The position numbers and the translations under genes were made by a program. From the NCBI RefSeq assembly GCF_000002425.4, contig NC_037269.1:11938469-12002468 (forward strand): a stretch of DNA of 64,000 bases. The letters run 5' to 3'. This DNA is from Physcomitrium patens (lineage: Eukaryota; Streptophyta; Bryopsida; Funariales; Funariaceae). Below the pieces are notes generated by a model. The model was given only the letters and a program-made list of their open reading frames with translations, did no database searches and was not told where the DNA came from. Below are positions 59,462 to 64,000 of the stretch, one piece after another. How positions within the stretch are numbered: the stretch's first letter is position 1; every line of letters starts with the position of its first letter.

Positions 59462-62325
59462 CTAACTGGGAGCATCTAACAAACCCCTTTTCTGCAGAGA
59501 TCTGCAAGTAGGACAATACCACTTGCCCTTAAACCGAGTCTCTGAACTCAATCCTACGCATTGGTAGTGAAACCATTCTCCACCTTCACACTGCAACATT
59601 TCCAAATAACTCGAGTTACTATTGCACTGCTTGCAGTATTAAAAAAATTCATCGTCATCATCATCATCATCCTTAAACTGAAAATACTGAAGGAAATGTT
59701 CAACGTTATACCATTGAAACAAGGAGAAACTCAAACGGCAGATTGAGTAAGAAAAAGTACTGCACTTTCGACAATCAATCAGGATTAACATACACTTACC
59801 TTCTCATTGTCACACGCAATCATATCTCCAAATGACACCTGTAAGACATGATAGCTCATTAGTGCACCTTTGGAAATTACTCAACGATGTAGTCCTCAGC
59901 ATGCAGAAGTGCCAAGTATTTACACCTCTGCTATTTCAGCTCTAGCTTACAAGGATGTCATGGAACGAGCTGGACAAATGTAAACCTCAGCTTATCATTC
60001 AAATACAATTCAGTCTAAACCATGGATGACCATGTACTGAAGCTTGAAGAATGTCAAACAGACACATATAACTCCACTAAACAAACCGAGGCGAGCACTC
60101 GAAAGAAGTCTCCACAAAAAATAATCATTGTAGGCAGTAATCCCTATGGTACAGACCTGATGACAAATGCAGTAGGTGGGTTCGTTGGGATCAATGGGCT
60201 GATCCACATCCGTTGGAGCAGGAAGGCTCTTCTTGTGACTACCAGGCGGTGGCATCAACTCACTATCCCTATCGCGATCTCTCTCTCTTTCCCGAGCACT
60301 TTCAAGTCCTCTGTCCCTATCCAGTCGTGAATCCAGGCGCTTACCAATGGGCGTGAGAAACTGCACCTTTCTTTTCTCATCCTTGAACGTCAAAGGTGAA
60401 ATATAGGTCTCATCATTCAAAACTTTTCCTTCTGTATTCAATGACGGTGAAAACATTTAGCGAATGATGTCCAGAAACAGATCATAGCTCGTAGAGCAAC
60501 ACTACCTCCATTTCGAACATAAAGTCAGTTTTCAAAAGTGCCATTACAAATTCATGTCTGAAATGATGAAGAGATGGAGGAACAAGGCACATGCCAACCA
60601 GGAAAGAATATCCGATGGCTCATCGTATGCAAGATGCAAGTATATACTAAAAAAGGAAAAACTATCACTACCTTGCTTCAAGTCTTCTGCAAAGCTGCTA
60701 AGGTCCTCATCAAGACGCTTCATGTGAGTTTCAATCTACCGTGTCAAAGAGCATGCCAGTAAGACGATGGACAGACCACAAGTGCGACAGCAAACATACA
60801 CCACCGGAGTAAACACGTCAGATCTTTCCTTAGAAGCTTCACTAGTCATAGAGCATTGCCACAAATTACCTCACATTAATTTTATATTGTTACTTATTGA
60901 TGTATTTATTTATTTTGAAGGAACATGAAGGCAAACCTGGCACTCCGACTATCGCAAAGGATAAACTCATTACGAATACAAATTTTGAATCTCCGTTTTT
61001 TCACTGGATAACAACCTTGGCAGCCATTACCCTCGTGCACATTGAGCTCAACAACTAAGCTACCAATCTGTACAATCTGTTTCTTACCATTCATGTTTGG
61101 AATCAATAACGTGATTAGTGTACTCACTAAACGAAATAGCAGGAAATATGTTACGAACATTGGGAGATTGAAATGGAAAGAAACATTAAGGCTCTGAACG
61201 AATTACCAATCAAGAGAATACTTCGATTGAAAGCAAGCAGTTTATACAAGCAACAGACCAATGTAGAACCAAGGCAGCAGTACTCAGAAACCTGCTGGCT
61301 GTAGCTAATACATACAACTTCCATAGAAGATGTTGCAATTACCAGATCATAGGCTTGCTGTGCAAGCAGCACTTTTTCGGTGCAAAGCTTCAGAGTATTT
61401 GTTTGGTTAGATTCAATCTGCTGCCTTTGTATGTCCAATGAGGAATCTGCATCAAGGCCATCTCTCTTCTTTGCTAAACATGCTCTGACTTGCTCCCGTG
61501 TTTGCATGATCATATCTGCACAAGTCCAATATTGTAAATTCAAAAGTCTAGAACTTGACGGTCCAAAAACAAAATGTTTTAAAGAAAAGAAAAGACATGT
61601 GTTTTCAGTCTCATCTCCGAGCAAATTAGATGTCACGATTCCCAACTCTGTACAATTGGACAACACGGATCACCCTGATATGCATGCGAGATACCAAAGT
61701 CGAGCAAATGGGGTGGTGGAAATCCGTTAAAGAATTAGAGCAGATTTGAATAAGAATTTTTTTCAGCAAAACCCTAACAAATGAACCATTCGAAGACCAG
61801 CAGTATCTTCATAAAACTCCACACACGCTCAATCGAAAATTTCACATAATAGACTGAATTATATGATGAGTACAAAATTGTTGCAATGCACTACAAGTGA
61901 AATACTTAACAGTCCCATGATCAATTCGGAATATGTAAATAGCAACATTCCCAACACAAATCCATGAACTCGCAGGAGAGAGGAGAGAAACAGAAAACGC
62001 ACTCTGAGACCGATCATCCAGCTCCCGCATCGTGGATAGGAGCCTCTGCAATTCCGCAGGAAGTGAACTGCAAACTACCTCCACCCCAAAAGCAAACCAA
62101 CGTGATCAATTCGCTTCGCAATTCCATTAACCCTAAGAATCCTAACAACCCAACAAAACAACGTTCCCTCTCATACGTAGTCTAAATCAGTCTCCACACT
62201 CATATAACCACTTCAATGAACGGCATAGCCATCTACAACAACTGTTGCACACGGAATTTCGACACCGCGAGAAGAAATTGCTCACATTCAAGGTAATCAT
62301 CGACATAGACGCCGGTTCTCGTCAT
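59462..62325 (-). CDS. ING2: Inhibitor-of-growth protein, ING2 type (PHD finger), 7 exons
   Basis: The exons are 62325-62286, 62074-62003, 61515-61343, 60735-60672, 60431-60157, 59838-59800 and 59590-59462. They join in phase with GT-AG introns and give 792 nt, or 263 residues, close to Arabidopsis ING2. The N-terminal ING domain (about 1-115) starts [13 protein letters not shown] and contains [24 protein letters not shown] and [17 protein letters not shown] basic, Arg/Asp-rich linker ends in [12 protein letters not shown]. The C-terminal PHD finger has all eight ligands: Cys204, Cys206, Cys217, Cys222, His229, Cys232, Cys247 and Cys250. Tyr203 and Trp227 correspond to the aromatic cage that binds histone H3 trimethyl-Lys4. 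ING proteins are nuclear readers in histone acetyltransferase complexes such as NuA4. The start is the first ATG after an upstream in-frame TAA. Exon 2 uses the acceptor GGTAG at 62075, not the nearer TTTGCAG, because only this keeps the frame. Confidence 0.95.
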
Positions 62326-62490
62326 GATTCCCAGTGACGCAGCGATTGAAACCCCACCACCAGTGCATGCGTGATGGAATTACAGCTCAAGCGATGAACA
62401 TTACGGAGATTAGGGAGTAGTGTGGCGATGAGAATCGATCACGCAGCAGCTGGAGGATGGATCCATGCAGCACAGCACAGATCCACGAGC

Positions 62491-62568
62491 CCCCTCCCTC
62501 CCTCCCTCCCTCCTTTCACCGCCGCAGCGTCATCCGCCTTGCCGCTGGTCGAGACTGGGCCAGTCTCG
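62491..62568 (-). promoter_or_regulatory. ING2 upstream region: (CTCC)n tract and CGAGACTGG palindrome
   Basis: A (CCTC)n tract at 62491-62513, read as GGGA repeats on the gene strand, is followed upstream by the inverted repeat CGAGACTGG-G-CCAGTCTCG (62550-62568). Its centre contains TGGGCC, the site II motif bound by TCP factors in many plant housekeeping promoters. The GC-rich context fits a core promoter or leader. Confidence 0.45.
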
Positions 62569-62619
62569 CCGCTAACGCTGCCGCAAGCGGTGACGCAATC
62601 CTGAAAAAGGTCTTTTGTG

Positions 62620-64000
62620 CCCAGAAAAACGTGTGAACTGTTGCAATGTATTCACCATCTGTATGCAGAGAATTGAGTGGTGAAAACTGTGGTAATGCGT
62701 AGAGCTATGAATGCATGGTTGGTGAATATGTCAAAGAGGGTTGGCATCTTTGCAGTACACACAAGAAAAAGCTTATATAATGATTTGTAGTAGATTAGAA
62801 GATAAAGGATATGTTTCTGACATTGGTGCTTAGGAGCATTTTTTACTTAGGGGATAAGGTGAAAGGTTCTAACTTTCAAAAGTTTTGATTGGTTTAAATC
62901 AATAAGTCTCCTTAAGTTGGCTTTATACTAAGGAAAATAAGTTCAAAAGTCTTAAGAGAAAAAAAAAATGAGGTAGAATGCGTTTTTTTCCTACATAGCA
63001 TAAATGGTATTGTTCTTTGGAATTTTTGTCAGGTGAATTTAATTTTTTTTTAGAAGTAGTGACAACAAATGCTTAAAATAACCAATATAAAAATAAAATA
63101 AAATAAAATAGAGTCTTTATACTTGTAATTTTTTGAATCAATATATGAATTGACATATTTTAACTTTTAATAAAAAGAATGATTTTATTTATTTCATGGC
63201 ATCTTATCACTTTATATACAATAGCCAAGGCTAAGGCTTCCAAATAAAGACTTTTATTCTCTATATATAAGGAACCTTTGCAAAGCTATGAATTTATGGC
63301 CTTTTAAAGCAGGCTCTTAGATATAAAGTGCCCCTTAATATAAGAAAGAATAGATAAATGAGAACCATCAATTGAGTAGATCTTCTCAAAAATTTTGATG
63401 GATGATTATTTTAAGTAACTATTTTTTATGAATATTTCGAATGTAAGTCAAAGATAAAAATAAAATAATTTTTTTTTACAAATAAATGTATTAATTTGAT
63501 TAAATTTACTTATTCATAATTTTTAGAAAAAAACATAAAAATTCTAAAAAATTGTGACATTTTCACAACAATCTTATTGAAAGTCTATAAGGTTTCTTTA
63601 CTAAGAAGAATAACATTTATTTCAAATTTCTTCATTTTGTGATAATTTGCATTAAATATTTAATAAAAATTTAATTATATAACTAAAAATGATATTATTT
63701 TTAATTTTTTTTTTAAATTTGAAGATTAAATAATATATTAAATAATATATATATATATATATATGTAAAGATAAAAAATTTTAAAAAATAAAAAAACAAT
63801 TAATTTGGAAGTGTATGAAGAATATGAATTTAAACAAACTTATAAGAAAAAAAGAAATTCAAATCTAATGAAGAAGAAATAAAGAAGACCAAAAAAGAAT
63901 ATATCTACATAATAAGCATGTATTAAAATAAATAATTTTAAGTATAAAAGACCATAAAATCTTATATTAAGACTAAAATATAAAAAATTATCTAAAAGTT
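62620..64000. other. AT-rich intergenic DNA upstream of ING2
   Basis: No gene or transposon domain is seen. A TA run lies at about 63744-63764. Confidence 0.6.

Overview
This window is nuclear DNA from a land plant. The two intact genes are plant-type: a single C2H2 zinc finger with the plant QALGGH helix and a C-terminal LDLQLGL repression motif, and an ING2-type PHD protein split by GT-AG introns. About 55 kb of AT-rich, repeat-filled DNA separates them, which fits a large, transposon-rich genome. The Ty3/gypsy integrase and LINE reverse transcriptase remnants look more like those of non-seed plants (fern, lycophyte or bryophyte) than of angiosperms. That placement is an inference and would need a search.

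Layout. 1-2419: microsatellites and a GC-richer upstream region with pyrimidine- and purine-rich tracts. 2420-3865: the zinc-finger gene (+). 3866-8240: 3' flank, then AT-rich DNA. 8240-9540: a GC-rich island without a convincing gene. 9650-11275: a LINE fragment (-). 11266-18380: a second LINE (+), broken up by long LTRs of two families, called A and B here. 18381-22785: an A-family LTR, then a ~184-bp tandem repeat cut by a solo LTR of family D. 24057-29000: a D LTR and a decayed Tat/Athila-like gypsy element (+). 30000-31160: an unidentified GC-moderate block. 32225-55400: a head-to-tail chain of D-family chromoviruses that share LTRs, into which three elements have inserted. These are element C (38257-44351, minus strand, TSD TTATA, by far the youngest), an A solo LTR (44782-46945) and a B-family copy (50970-54040). 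56800-59100: a gene-like block without a recognisable protein. 59462-62325: the ING2 gene (-). 62620-64000: AT-rich DNA.

Main discovery. The gypsy elements C and D do not carry the usual plant tRNA-Met primer site after the 5' LTR. Two bases after the LTR they instead have an 11-nt site complementary to an 11-mer inside the same LTR, 31-33 bp downstream of a TATA box, where the transcript should begin. The match is 11/11 in C and 10/11 in two D copies. C and D differ at three positions of the primer, and each difference is compensated in the binding site. This is the geometry of Tf1/sushi self-priming, in which the 5' end of the transcript folds back to prime its own reverse transcription. 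Both families also share an inverted repeat between TATA and start site, and a GGATTAC motif repeated through the untranslated leader.

The two genes are transcribed toward each other across the repeat block and show no sign of working together. Nearly all the transposon coding sequence is broken. In element C, the premature stops examined are all explained by G:C to A:T changes in Trp, Gln or Arg codons, as expected from deamination of methylated cytosine.
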